From positions 1-35,878 of the forward strand of contig JAIRMN010000157.1 in NCBI GenBank assembly GCA_031258715.1: 35,878 bases of DNA, written 5' to 3'. Origin of the DNA: Zoogloeaceae bacterium. Lineage in GTDB: Bacteria > Pseudomonadota > Gammaproteobacteria > Burkholderiales > Rhodocyclaceae. Below the pieces are notes generated by a model. The model did no database searches and was not told the DNA's origin. It was given only the letters and a program-made list of their open reading frames with translations. The position numbers were made by a program, and so were the translations under genes. Shown here piece after piece: positions 17,736 through 26,770 of this stretch. The stretch's first letter is position 1, and the number at the start of each line of letters is the position of its first letter.

Positions 17736-17772
17736 GAATCCCCCGCCGAAAGAAGGGGGAGGATGTCAAACA
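17725..17772 (+). other. IS right end, possible omega-RNA 3' part
   Basis: The tnpB stop is followed by GAATCCCCC, a loop and GGGGGAGGATGTCAA, the usual right-end hairpin and terminus of TnpB-bearing elements. In characterised members the guide (omega) RNA is processed from the tnpB 3' end across this region, with the guide being host DNA just outside. The guide would begin with the sequence after GATGTCAA. Boundaries are inferred, not seen. Confidence 0.5.
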
Positions 17773-17862
17773 GGGCACACCGATTGTCCGCTATTTTCCA
17801 TCAGGACATCGATACAATGCAAGGCCGCGCGGAAATCGCGCTTTTCGACATTTGACGTTGCC

Positions 17863-18537
17863 ATGAAAACTTTTGATCTCGTCGTTTTCGACTGGGACGG
17901 CACCTTGATGGATTCCGCCGCCGCCATTGTCCGCGCCATTCTTGCCGCCAGCCTCGAACTGGGTTTGACGCCGCCCGCGGAAGAAATGGCGCGGCGCGTC
18001 ATTGGCCTGGGACTGGACGAAGCCTTGCGCCATGTCGCGCCGGGATTGCCGTCGGCGCGTTACCCGGAAATGGCGGACGCCTACCGCCGGCATTATTTTG
18101 CCGGCCAGCGCGAACTGGTATTGTTTCCGGGCGTGGAAGACCTGCTCGCGCGGCTTGCCGAACGCGGCTTCCAACTGGCGGTCGCCACGGGCAAAAGCCG
18201 CCGGGGACTGGACGCGGCGCTGGACGGTTTTCATCTGCGCGCCCGTTTCCGGGCGCTGCGTTGCGCCGATCGGTGTTTTTCCAAGCCGCATCCGCAAATG
18301 CTGCTGGAACTCATGGAAGAATGCGGCGCCACGCCCGAACGAACCCTGATGATTGGCGATACCACTTACGATCTGGAGATGGCGAAGAACGCGAACGTTG
18401 CCGCCGTGGGCGTTTGCTATGGCGCGCATCCGGCCTCTGTCCTGCGCGCCGCCGCGCCGCTGGCCTGCATCGAGAGCGTGGCGGCGTTGAGCGATTGGCT
18501 GGAGAAAAATGCCAAAACGAAATCGACAGGGATTTGA
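17863..18537 (+). CDS. HAD-family hydrolase, phosphoglycolate-phosphatase-like
   Basis: A 224-residue HAD subfamily IA phosphatase. Motif I DWDGTLMDS at residues 10-18 holds the nucleophile and acid/base aspartates; motif II is ATGKSRRG, motif III lysine is in FSKPHP, and motif IV is GDTTYDLEMA. A helical cap lies between motifs I and II. Members of this branch act on phosphoglycolate or related small phosphates; the substrate is not decided here. In betaproteobacteria this gene usually follows rluC and precedes an S49 peptidase. Here rluC is absent and the damaged IS element occupies the upstream side, 128 bp away. Confidence 0.85.
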   Translation: MKTFDLVVFDWDGTLMDSAAAIVRAILAASLELGLTPPAEEMARRVIGLGLDEALRHVAPGLPSARYPEMADAYRRHYFAGQRELVLFPGVEDLLARLAERGFQLAVATGKSRRGLDAALDGFHLRARFRALRCADRCFSKPHPQMLLELMEECGATPERTLMIGDTTYDLEMAKNANVAAVGVCYGAHPASVLRAAAPLACIESVAALSDWLEKNAKTKSTGI

Positions 18538-18608
18538 CTTGCGGGTATACTCTACGCGCGGTTCGCGGGTCGAACCGCTTTTTCATGCTTTCTACGGAAA
18601 ACAACACG

Positions 18609-19583
18609 ATGAACACCGTCAATACGCCCGACAGTCCCCATTCCGGTTGGGAGCGCAAAACCCTGGAAAACCTGGTTTTCGCCACACTGAAAGAGCAGCG
18701 CGCCAAACGGCGTTGGGGAATTTTTTTCAAGCTCGCCGCGCTGGCTTATTTTCTCATCCTGCTGGTCATGGTGGCGGGATGGCAGACGGATCGCGAACCG
18801 ATTGGCGACGCGCGGCACACGGCGCTCATCAACCTGCAAGGCGTCATCGACGCGCAGGGCGAAGTGACGGCGGAGCGGATCAACGCCGCCCTCAAGTCCG
18901 CCTTTGAAAACCGGAATACGGCGGGCGTCATCCTGCGCATCAACAGTCCCGGCGGCTCGCCGGTGCAGTCGGGGATAATTTACGACGAGATCCGCCGCCA
19001 GCGGACGCTGCACCCCGACATTCCCCTGTACGCCGTGGTGGAGGACATCTGCGCTTCCGGCGCGTATTTCGTCGCGGCGGCGGCGGACGGCGTCTATGTC
19101 CATCAGTCCAGCCTGGTCGGCTCCATTGGCGTCTTGATCGACAGTTTTGGCTTTACCGGCGCGATGGAAAAAATAGGGGTGGAGCGCCGCCTGATGACCG
19201 CCGGAGAAAGCAAGGGCTTTTTGGACCCCTTCTCGCCCATGAAGCCGGAAGACAAGGCATATGTCGAATCCCTGCTGGCCGAGATTCACCAGCAATTCAT
19301 CGACGCCGTGCGCGCCGGACGGGGCGCACGCCTCAAGGAGACGCCGGAAATGTTCTCCGGCCTCGTCTGGAGCGGCGCAAGAAGTGTGGAACTGGGATTG
19401 GCGGATGCGCTGGGCACGGCGGACAGCGTGGCGCGCGAGGTGATCAAGGCCGAAAAGATCGTCGATTTCTCGGTCAAGGAAAACCTCGCCGAACGCTTTG
19501 CCAAGCGCCTGGGCGCGGACGCCGCCACCGGCTTCGGCCAGTCACTGAAAGAACAGATGACCCAGCAAGGGGCGTTGAACTGA
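18609..19583 (+). CDS. sppA: S49 family signal peptide peptidase (SppA-like)
   Basis: A membrane-anchored serine/lysine protease that degrades signal peptides or other membrane peptides. The 324-residue protein has one membrane segment (FKLAALAYFLILLVMVAGW, about residues 36-58). The S49 fold follows, with NSPGGSPVQSG, the nucleophile serine in CASGAYFVAAAAD near residue 150 and the general-base lysine in AGESKGFLDPFSPM near 202. It is the short form with one protease domain, as in B. subtilis SppA. The track opens at 18261 inside the HAD gene; I chose ATG 18609 because GGAAA precedes it at good distance and the protein then starts just before the anchor. ATG 18585 is also in frame. Confidence 0.9.
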   Translation: MNTVNTPDSPHSGWERKTLENLVFATLKEQRAKRRWGIFFKLAALAYFLILLVMVAGWQTDREPIGDARHTALINLQGVIDAQGEVTAERINAALKSAFENRNTAGVILRINSPGGSPVQSGIIYDEIRRQRTLHPDIPLYAVVEDICASGAYFVAAAADGVYVHQSSLVGSIGVLIDSFGFTGAMEKIGVERRLMTAGESKGFLDPFSPMKPEDKAYVESLLAEIHQQFIDAVRAGRGARLKETPEMFSGLVWSGARSVELGLADALGTADSVAREVIKAEKIVDFSVKENLAERFAKRLGADAATGFGQSLKEQMTQQGALN

Positions 19584-19595
19584 TTTTTTCCCAAA

Positions 19596-19625
19596 AAAAC
19601 GCCAGGCGCAAAGCCTGGCGTTTTT
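19596..19625. terminator. Bidirectional terminator between sppA and cytochrome c4
   Basis: A perfect 8-bp stem CGCCAGGC/GCCTGGCG with a 5-nt loop is flanked by a run of A on the left and a run of T on the right. It therefore can end transcription of both convergent genes. Confidence 0.9.
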
Positions 19626-19644
19626 CCTAGTCAAGCTGGATTTC

Positions 19645-20271
19645 TCAGCGCAGGCCGCTCGCGTATTCGGAAACGGACTTGATGTCGTTGTCGGTCAGGC
19701 GTTCGGCGATGGCGCGCATCATGCCTTCCGGGTCGTTGGCGCGTTCGCCGCTGCGAAAGCGTTGCAACTGCAGGGAGAGATAAGCGGGAAGCTGCCCGGA
19801 AAGACGGGGATACTGGGCGGGCAGCCCCTGGCCGGACGCGCCGTGACAACCTGAACAGGCGGGGATGGCCTTGGCGGCGTCACCCGCGCGCCAGAGATTC
19901 CTGCCGCGCGCGATCAGGTTGGACTCTGTGGCGGCGGAAGGCGTCGCCTGCTGTTTGGCGTACCAGTTCGCTATGGCGCGCGCGTCCTCGTCCGTGGCGA
20001 CGGTGTAGGCCATGCCCGTCATTTCCGGGTCGCTGCGCCCGGCAGACTTGAAGTCGCGCAACTGCTTGATGATGTAATCGGGAACCTGGCCGGACAGATG
20101 CGGGTACTTGCCTGGATCGGCGCTGACGCCGGTTTCGCCGTGGCAGCTTGCGCAAACGGCGCCAACGAGCACGGGAGCCGCATTGGGATCGGCGGGCGGG
20201 ACGGCTTCCTGCGCCGCAACATTCAAGCCAAAGCCGGCAGCGACGAGCGCCAGCGCCATTGTGCGCATCAT
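19645..20271 (-). CDS. Dihaem cytochrome c4
   Basis: A periplasmic or membrane-attached dihaem cytochrome that passes electrons toward terminal oxidases. The 208-residue precursor has a signal peptide (ALALVAAGFGLNVAAQ) and two class I c-type domains, each with a haem site: CASCHG near residue 40 and CSGCHG near residue 137. Axial methionines are probably in DPEMTGMAY and DPEGMMRAI. The internal duplication (HLSGQVPDYIIKQL; RLSGQLPAYLSLQL) is typical of cytochrome c4. It is divergent from engB, an arrangement common in betaproteobacteria. Confidence 0.93.
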   Translation of the reverse strand: MMRTMALALVAAGFGLNVAAQEAVPPADPNAAPVLVGAVCASCHGETGVSADPGKYPHLSGQVPDYIIKQLRDFKSAGRSDPEMTGMAYTVATDEDARAIANWYAKQQATPSAATESNLIARGRNLWRAGDAAKAIPACSGCHGASGQGLPAQYPRLSGQLPAYLSLQLQRFRSGERANDPEGMMRAIAERLTDNDIKSVSEYASGLR

Positions 20272-20384
20272 GAGGAGACTCCTTTGTGCAAATGAGGCGA
20301 AAAGTCCGGATGAGACATTCGTCTGGTCGTTGATATTTACAAACCTGCTATTCTATAGCAATTCGTTGTTCCTGGTCACTGACG

Positions 20385-20996
20385 ATGCCCCTTTTGCAGA
20401 ATGCCGCTTTTTTCACCACGGTCGCGCGCCTGCGCGATCTGCCTTGCGACGCCACTGCCGAGGTCGCTTTTTCGGGACGCTCCAACGTAGGCAAGTCTTC
20501 CGCCCTCAACGCCCTGGCCGGGCGCGTCCGGCTTGCCTTCGTGAGCAAGACGCCGGGGCGCACACAGCATCTCAATTACTTTATGGTCGCTCCCGGCAAA
20601 TATCTGGTGGATCTGCCGGGCTACGGCTTTGCCAAAGTGCCGGACGCCATCCAGGGTCAGTGGGAAAAGTTGATCGCGCCCTACCTGGAAGGCCGTGCAC
20701 CGCTGAAAGGACTATTGCTCATCATGGATTGCCGCCATCCGCTGACGGAACTGGATTGCCGCATGTTGAACTGGTTCGCCCCTACCGGACGCCCGCTGCA
20801 TGTCCTGCTCTCCAAGGCTGACAAGCTCTCCCGGCAGGCGCAGAACGCCAGCCTTGCCGAGGCGCGCGCCACCCTGAAGCCCTTGGGCGCGCAGTGTTCG
20901 GCGCAGTTGTTTTCCAGCCTGAAAAAAACCGGCGTCGCCGAATGCGAAAGCGTGCTGGCGCGCTGGCTTGGCCTTGCGCCCCAAGCCGCGTTCTGA
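20385..20996 (+). CDS. engB: Ribosome biogenesis GTP-binding protein EngB (YihA/YsxC)
   Basis: A 203-residue essential-type GTPase for assembly of the large ribosomal subunit. G1 is GRSNVGKSS near residue 31, G2/switch region TPGRTQHLNYF, G3 DLPGYGFAKV (a family signature), G4 LSKADKLS and a G5-like SSLKKTG. Length and motif order are normal. It is divergent from cytochrome c4 and followed by hemB after 24 bp. Confidence 0.95.
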   Translation: MPLLQNAAFFTTVARLRDLPCDATAEVAFSGRSNVGKSSALNALAGRVRLAFVSKTPGRTQHLNYFMVAPGKYLVDLPGYGFAKVPDAIQGQWEKLIAPYLEGRAPLKGLLLIMDCRHPLTELDCRMLNWFAPTGRPLHVLLSKADKLSRQAQNASLAEARATLKPLGAQCSAQLFSSLKKTGVAECESVLARWLGLAPQAAF

Positions 20997-22030
<1,034 letters not shown>

Positions 22031-22031
<1 letters not shown>

Positions 22032-22558
22032 TGTCGCGCCCCGAAACGGAAATGAATGACCCGGACGCCGTCCTGCAATTGAAGCCAAGGCGCTGGAAAT
22101 ACCTTTCCTTCCTCTCGATGTCGTGCGTGTTTTGTGTGGTCGGCGTGTTGCTTCTCATCGGGGATTGCGTCGTGGCAGGCGTCCTGATGACGGTGTTCTT
22201 CGGCCTCGCTTCCCTCGTTTTCGCGCTCTCGCTCATGCCGGGCAGCGTCTTCCTTCGCCTGGAACCGGAAGACATGACGATTCGCAGCCTGTATCGCACG
22301 TGGCGGGTAAGGCGGTCCGATATCTCGGCGTTCTTCGTCGCGCGGATTGGCGGGCGTGAAATGGTTTGCTGGGACTATTTGCCGACCTACGCGGGACAAC
22401 GGCACGGCAGGGCTTTCTCCCGCGGATTGACGGGCGTCGAGGCCGGTTTGCCGGATACCTATGGCCGATCGGCCGGGGAACTCGCTGATCTCCTCAATGC
22501 GTGGCGCGCGGCGTCCGTCGATCCGCCCCCTGGCAAGTCTGCCCAAACGGACGTCTAG
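22031..22558 (+). CDS. Small two-TM protein, PH-like, unknown function
   Basis: A 175-residue protein starting inside the hemB stop (TGATG). Residues 20-70 form a hairpin of two membrane segments (MSCVFCVVGVLLLIGDCVV; VLMTVFFGLASLVFALSL). A soluble part follows (VFLRLEPEDMTIRSLYRTW; RRSDISAFFVARIG) that resembles the STM3941/PH-like membrane proteins. It ends in TAG. Coupling to hemB suggests co-transcription, but I cannot assign a role. Confidence 0.7.
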
Positions 22559-22570
22559 CGGCGCTTTGCG

Positions 22571-22633
22571 CCGCGGGTCGGGAATCTGGATTGCCCTCGC
22601 GGGCTGCAAGCGAGCGTAGCGGGGCAATCCAAT
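22571..22633. repeat. ATTGC-type intergenic repeat
   Basis: The 294-bp gap between the two membrane-protein genes holds GCCGCGGGTCGGGAATCTGGATTGC..., then a mirrored GGGGCAATCC, so the unit can fold on itself. The same beginning (GCCGCGGGTC.GG.ATC) recurs near 35165. I see no gene in the rest of the gap. Confidence 0.6.
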
Positions 22634-22852
22634 TGGACGCGCGGGTGGTTTTGACGTTTCCTGCGACTGAATCGCCGGTTGGATTGCCGTGTAGAATGCG
22701 CTCCTCAACCGATACGTTCAATCGCGCCCCTGGAAGCATAAAAAATGCGCCGCTTCATTCCGCTGAATGTAAACTTTGCCTATCCGTTTTCATGGCGTCT
22801 GTCTTTTTCGGGCGGCGCGCCTCTATTCGGATAGCCTTCGGGATTTTGGGAA

Positions 22853-23824
22853 ATGGGCGTTCTGAAGTTTTTGGACTGGATTGAAAATAGCGGGCTAGGC
22901 TCGTCCCTTTCGCGGATTGGGCGTCTGTTTGTCCTGCAGCTCCTGGCGGCTTTCGTCGTCTATGGGCTGGTCGGGCTGCTTGGCGTCACGCTCTGGTGGC
23001 CGATCGCGCTCACCATCGAGTCGTTGCGAACAGCAACGGATCTGCCGTGGATCGCTTCCCTCATCGGAGGCATCGCGGCGCTGATCGCCTGTCTGCTGGG
23101 ACAGCGGCTTTGGCGAAGCGCGCCGCTTTTACTGTGCCTTCCGTTCTTTTGTTTCGCGTGGCTGTGGCTGGATTCGGCCTTGTTCGGTTGCCTGGCGGTC
23201 GGCGCGGCGGCGGCCTTGCTCGCCTGTCTTCTGGACGAGCCTTGGTGGTGGCGGCTGATTCATTTTCTTTTCGCGCCGCTCCTCTGGGTTGCGTTGCGGT
23301 TTCCCGTTTCTCCCTTCTGGCATCTGGCGGCCTTCGTGTTGCTGTTTCTGGTGTTTCGCGGCGCGGCGAGCGGGCGGATACCCTTGTTCCTGAGCGGCGA
23401 GCCTGCCGCCCGGCGCCTCGCCGCCCTCCTGCCCGCCAACGCGGCCATGCTGGATATTGGCGCGGGCATCGCCAGCCTCTTGTTGCCGCTCGCCCGGATG
23501 CGTCCCGATTTGCGTCTCACGGGTATCGAAAACGCGCCGCTACCCTGGCTCATCGGTTGGCTGCGCACCCGCAATACGGGAATAGACTGGCGCTGGGGCG
23601 ATTTCTGGAAACATTCGCTCGCGTCCTATCTGGCCGTATATGGTTTCCTCTCCCCCGCGCCCATGCCGGATCTCTGGTTGAAGGCCCGCCGGGAGATGCG
23701 TCCGGGCAGTCTCTTCATCAGCAACGCCTTCCCGGTTCCCGATGTCGAGGCCGAAACGCCGCCGGAAGCGGAAAGCGGCCTGACGTGGTATGTCTACCGC
23801 ATCCCCGGCGCGTGTCCGCCGTGA
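22853..23824 (+). CDS. Membrane protein with C-terminal methyltransferase-like domain
   Basis: A 323-residue protein. The first ~180 residues are very hydrophobic with about six membrane segments (LFVLQLLAAFVVYGLVGLLG; LLLCLPFFCFAWLWLDSALF; HLAAFVLLFLVFRGAASG). From about residue 200 it has a class I SAM-dependent methyltransferase-like fold: motif I MLDIGAGIASLLLP, acidic residue in LTGIENAP, then WRWGDFW and a C-terminal strand region. The substrate is unknown. Proteins of this build occur in betaproteobacteria as uncharacterised class I methyltransferases. The next 256 bp carry no recognisable gene. Confidence 0.75.
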   Translation: MGVLKFLDWIENSGLGSSLSRIGRLFVLQLLAAFVVYGLVGLLGVTLWWPIALTIESLRTATDLPWIASLIGGIAALIACLLGQRLWRSAPLLLCLPFFCFAWLWLDSALFGCLAVGAAAALLACLLDEPWWWRLIHFLFAPLLWVALRFPVSPFWHLAAFVLLFLVFRGAASGRIPLFLSGEPAARRLAALLPANAAMLDIGAGIASLLLPLARMRPDLRLTGIENAPLPWLIGWLRTRNTGIDWRWGDFWKHSLASYLAVYGFLSPAPMPDLWLKARREMRPGSLFISNAFPVPDVEAETPPEAESGLTWYVYRIPGACPP

Positions 23825-23897
23825 ATGGAAGACGCGGCGTGAAGACGAATTGCGCCAACCGCCGCCAGCGCCGCGCGAACCTTTTCCAGCGGACAGC

Positions 23898-23947
23898 GTC
23901 ATGCCAGACCCTCCTTGGGCGCGTCCGTCCCATAGTTCCTCGCAATG
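23898..23947. repeat. ATTGC-type repeat in the 23825-24080 gap
   Basis: The 256-bp gap after the methyltransferase gene contains CGTCATGCC...CCTCGCAATGG, a degenerate ATTGC-type palindromic unit. Otherwise nothing coding is convincing here; the reading frames in the track over this gap have no recognisable protein signature. Confidence 0.45.
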
Positions 23948-24080
23948 GAGGGAGGCGAGGCGGAGAAAACGATTCAGCATGATAGCGGGCAGATCGAGGC
24001 GTTTCGGGAAATGTGTAACGGGAAGATGGCGCAAGGGTGTGATCCAAGCGGATGGACGCGGCCTTTCCGATGGCACGTCG

Positions 24081-24464
24081 TCATGAAATGCGCACATCGG
24101 CGGGAATCCATCGGTGTTTCTGGTGTTCCCGCAGGATTTCGCGGGTTTCCCTGGGATCGATGGCGAAGGTTTTTGCCATTTTTTCGACGGACAGCGTTCT
24201 TTTCCCTTCCCTTGTCTCCAGCGCCCCGTTTTCGAGAAGGCGCAGGACGGCTTCGCGCAGGCGGGCTTCTTTTTTCTTCCGTTCGATCATCAGGTGAAGG
24301 GAAAAGAGGCTGATCGCAAAAACCGGAAGGGCGAAAACGGCTATCGCGTACGCCTTCCCGGAAGTGAGGAGCGAATACAGGCTGAGTCCCAGGGAGAGGC
24401 CAGAGGAGAGCGCAAACAGCAGGAAAATGGCGATGCCATAGGTGCTGTTGTAAAACATGGGCAT
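24081..24464 (-). CDS. Two-TM protein with charged C-terminal domain
   Basis: A 127-residue protein of unknown family. Two membrane segments (GIAIFLLFALSSGLSLGLSL; AIAVFALPVFAISLFSLHLM) are followed by a basic cytoplasmic part (IERKKKEARLREAVLRLLEN) and a helical region (LSVEKMAKTFAIDPRETREIL) that could be a small winged-helix-like fold. The longer frame in the track overlaps the SUMF1 gene in another frame, so only the part from ATG 24464 is likely real; ATG 24458 is possible. It ends a minus-strand run of accessory genes. Confidence 0.6.
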   Translation of the reverse strand: MPMFYNSTYGIAIFLLFALSSGLSLGLSLYSLLTSGKAYAIAVFALPVFAISLFSLHLMIERKKKEARLREAVLRLLENGALETREGKRTLSVEKMAKTFAIDPRETREILREHQKHRWIPADVRIS

Positions 24465-24477
24465 GGCGCTGGATGAA

Positions 24478-25293
24478 TCAATGCCGTAGAGAGGAACTCG
24501 CCACCCGGAAGCCCTCGTCGAATCGCGCGCTGGGCAGGCGGTTGCCGCGGCGGGCGCAGTAGCCGAAGCGCGCGGGCAGCCCGGAGCTTCCGCCGCGCAC
24601 GGAGCGGTAGATGCCGCTTTTTGGCCCCCTGGGGTCTTTCGCGGGGCTGTGGCGGTAATAATCCCTGTCGTACCAGTCGCTGCCCCATTCGGACACATTA
24701 CCGAGCATGTCGTAGAGTCCCCAGGGGTTGGGTTTTTTTCGCGCGACGGGGCAGGGTTTCCCGGCAAGGCGTTCTTCCGGGCAGGTTGCCTTGTCGCCCC
24801 TGCCTTGCGGCGCGAAGCATTCATGCCGATCCGCGAAGGTTTCGTCCTCGCCGAACCAGTAGCGGCTGGTGGTTCCGGCGCGCGCCGCGTATTCCCATTC
24901 GGTTTCCGTGGGCAGGCGGTAGCGGCGGGTTTTTTCGCGCAGGTTCAGGCGTTCGATGAAGACTTGCGCATCGACGTAGGAGACGCCGTGGACGGGAAGC
25001 GCGTCGCCCGGATATTTGAACGGGATTTCCGGCAGTTCGCCCATCACGGTTTTCCACATCGCCTGCGTCACCAGGGTTTGCGAGAGGGCGAAGGGGCGGG
25101 AGATCGTCACCCTGTGTTGGGGGCGCTCGTGTTCATCCGCCGCGCGGTTTTTCTCCTCCGCGCCCATTTGAAAGTCTCCGGCGGGAATATAGACGAATTT
25201 CATCCCCAGGCTGTTGGCAAAGACCCGCGCGCCGGGTTCCATCCGCGCGGAGGGATGAAGGGCATCCCGGATTTTGTTCAGCCAATGGAGCAT
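24478..25293 (-). CDS. SUMF1/FGE-sulfatase-domain protein
   Basis: A 271-residue protein of the formylglycine-generating-enzyme fold. It shows MKFVYIPAGDFQMGAEE, HRVTISRPFALSQTLVTQAMW, YRLPTETEWEYAARAG, NPWGLYDMLGNVSEW and DEGFRVASS, which cover the whole domain. True sulfatase-activating enzymes carry two copper-binding cysteines near the C-terminus; here the segment reads RGGSSGLPARFGYCARRG, with only one, so formylglycine formation is unlikely. Related domains serve in other oxidative or binding roles. No sulfatase gene is nearby. There is no signal peptide. It lies between two membrane-protein genes on the same strand. Confidence 0.88.
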   Translation of the reverse strand: MLHWLNKIRDALHPSARMEPGARVFANSLGMKFVYIPAGDFQMGAEEKNRAADEHERPQHRVTISRPFALSQTLVTQAMWKTVMGELPEIPFKYPGDALPVHGVSYVDAQVFIERLNLREKTRRYRLPTETEWEYAARAGTTSRYWFGEDETFADRHECFAPQGRGDKATCPEERLAGKPCPVARKKPNPWGLYDMLGNVSEWGSDWYDRDYYRHSPAKDPRGPKSGIYRSVRGGSSGLPARFGYCARRGNRLPSARFDEGFRVASSSLRH

Positions 25294-25302
25294 GGGGGTT
25301 TT

Positions 25303-25635
25303 TCAATCCGAAAACAGGATGACCAGTCCCGCCAGCGGCCAGAGGATGGCCCAGTATTGCAGGGGAATCCAGAAAAAGGAATGGGAATTCCGGCAGGCCA
25401 GTCTTTCGCCGTTTTCGGGGTCGGTCAGGACTCTGACCGGCCGGCTGTTGAGCCAGCGCCCCCCGAACCAGAGCGCGCACGATCCCAGGAAGACGCCGAT
25501 GAGCGAAGCCAGATCTGCTTTCCCAAAGAGGAGAATGCTGTTCATCCCCAGGAGACGGTAGAGCAGGACGTCCATAAGCCCCGCCATGACGGGATGGACG
25601 AAGATTGCCAGGAATCCAAAGCCTTGCCAGATCAT
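25303..25635 (-). CDS. Short membrane protein, paralogue of the 25973-26695 product
   Basis: A 110-residue protein with two or three membrane segments. It starts MIWQGFGFLAIF and contains VLTDPENGERLACRNSHSFFWIPLQYWAILWPLAGL, which parallels the neighbour's start MIIWQGLGFLVV and TGERVEIKSKHTLFFIPILFW. It is thus the N-terminal module of that family without the C-terminal domain. Its ATG lies inside the terminal GATGA of repeat copy C, so the repeat supplies its start-codon context. It precedes the SUMF1 gene by 9 bp, probably one transcript. Confidence 0.7.
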   Translation of the reverse strand: MIWQGFGFLAIFVHPVMAGLMDVLLYRLLGMNSILLFGKADLASLIGVFLGSCALWFGGRWLNSRPVRVLTDPENGERLACRNSHSFFWIPLQYWAILWPLAGLVILFSD

Positions 25636-25797
25636 CCAAAAACGAACTCCGGTTTGAGACCCCGCCCGATCGAGCGGCGCGAAGGTTGAGACCCCTTATT
25701 TACGGCCGGGGTTTTGACCGTAGCCATTGGGGAGGGGAGAGAAACCCCTTCCCAATGGCGTTAGACCGACAGTCCTGAAGGGCTATCGCTAATTTTT
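25632..25797 (-). repeat. Three-hairpin leader-like repeat, copy C
   Basis: Copy C is oriented with the minus-strand genes, between the paralogous membrane-protein genes. Stem 1 reads CGATAG...CTGTCG with one mismatch; stems 2 and 3 are kept. The first end is slightly eroded (AAAAATTAGC, without the AGCAAG start). Its end provides GGAG, 11 nt, then ATGATCTGG, the start codon of the 110-residue protein. Confidence 0.9.
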
Positions 25798-25826
25798 CCG
25801 GGGAACAGGTTGGCACAACCTGCAAG

Positions 25827-25970
25827 CCGCGGCAATCCAGACGGCGGTTCGGTCTTCTGAAACGTCGAAGCAACTTGAGAGGCTGCCTGGATTGCCGCGG
25901 CCTTCGGCCTCGAAAGGACGGTTGGTGAATTGCTGCCGGTAACTTTTCTGTCATCCGTCTCCTGTCTCCC
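25827..25970 (-). repeat. ATTGC-type compound repeat
   Basis: This 144-bp stretch between the stop at 25973 and repeat copy C has two inverted GGATTGCCGCGG / CCGCGGCAATCC motifs. It also has a block that on the minus strand reads GGAGACAGGAGACGG...AAAGTTACCGGC, matching the block near 35121. No gene lies here. Confidence 0.6.
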
Positions 25971-25972
25971 GA

Positions 25973-26695
25973 TCACCATTTCCGCCCGTCGTCCAGTTCG
26001 ATGAAGGCGTCTTCCTCGTTCGCGTAGAGGTGGAAGATCCAGACATCCTGGATTTGCTGGGAGATTTTCAGGGTTTCGCCGCCCATTTCCCGCAGGTAGA
26101 CCCTGGCGACGCGCCAATTCCGGCCCGCGTGTTCTTCCTCGCGCATCTCGTTGGTTTCAAGGCGCACGGGCATGGCGGATTCGTCGATGATGCTGCAGCC
26201 TTTTTGTTCTTCGAGAATTTGCAGACGTTCGAGGCGTTCGGCGGGATCGATCAATTTATCGTAATTCACCGGCCGCGAAGAAGCGGAAATGGCGTCGATG
26301 CTCTTTTGCATGGCTTTTTCAGAACCGCAGAGATGTCCCAGGGAGCGGATCAAGGTGCCCTTGAACTTGGGCGGCGAGGGTTCGGCAAAGAGGAAGCGGA
26401 CGCCAAGCCCCGCGAAAATCACCGGCCAGAAGAGGATGGGGATGAAAAAAAGCGTGTGTTTGGACTTGATCTCCACGCGCTCGCCGGTCGCCTCGTCGAT
26501 CAGCGTCCTGCCCTTCCCGCGCTTGAGATAAAGGCCCAGGAGAAGGGTGAGGAAGGCGGCCAGGAAGAGGATGGCCGCGTCCGCGAATTTCCCGTATCCG
26601 GCCATGCCGGGCTGGTTGAAAAGAGGCGTGACGATGAGCGCCGCCGCCGCCAGGATACCCACGACCAAAAACCCCAGGCCTTGCCAGATAATCAT
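25973..26695 (-). CDS. Membrane protein with C-terminal soluble domain, unknown
   Basis: A 240-residue protein. The N-terminal 110 residues hold three or four membrane segments (GFLVVGILAAAALIVTPLF; AAILFLAAFLTLLLGLYL; TLFFIPILFWPVIFAGLGV). A soluble C-terminal domain follows (SEKAMQKSIDAISASSRPV; WRVARVYLREMGGETLKI; YANEEDAFIELDDGRKW). The first half is paralogous to the short protein at 25303. I do not recognise the C-terminal domain. The start at 26695 follows a GAGGAAAG stretch, somewhat distant. It is in the same-strand accessory run. Confidence 0.7.
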   Translation of the reverse strand: MIIWQGLGFLVVGILAAAALIVTPLFNQPGMAGYGKFADAAILFLAAFLTLLLGLYLKRGKGRTLIDEATGERVEIKSKHTLFFIPILFWPVIFAGLGVRFLFAEPSPPKFKGTLIRSLGHLCGSEKAMQKSIDAISASSRPVNYDKLIDPAERLERLQILEEQKGCSIIDESAMPVRLETNEMREEEHAGRNWRVARVYLREMGGETLKISQQIQDVWIFHLYANEEDAFIELDDGRKW

Positions 26696-26770
26696 GAGAG
26701 AAATTCTTTCCTCAAAAAAGTCAAGACGGCAGCGAACGCGATTCGCCGGAATGGCAAGAGGACCTGGCCG

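Larger units (their letters stand above)
15826..17770. mobile_element. Decayed IS200/IS605-type element with divergent tnpA and tnpB
   Basis: A tnpA (minus) and a tnpB (plus) lie back to back with 185 bp between them, flanked by GC-rich hairpins. The left hairpin is at 15832-15851 (GCCCTgcccttcAGGGC) and the right hairpin at 17739-17760 (TCCCCC...GGGGGA), followed by AGGATGTCAA, a usual right-end sequence of this family. The word GGACGCCGTAGG occurs near both ends (15863 and 17725). Transposition would be by single-strand Y1 chemistry, leaving no target duplication. Both genes are damaged, so the copy is probably immobile. Exact ends are estimates. The intergenic DNA is one copy of the window-wide three-hairpin repeat. 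Confidence 0.8.

Noticed and set aside
23540-24097. A 185-codon minus-strand frame over the gap after the methyltransferase gene
   Set aside because: Half of it is antisense to the methyltransferase gene, and the rest translates an ATTGC-type repeat (the HCEELWDGRAQG-like piece is a known false signature of such repeats).
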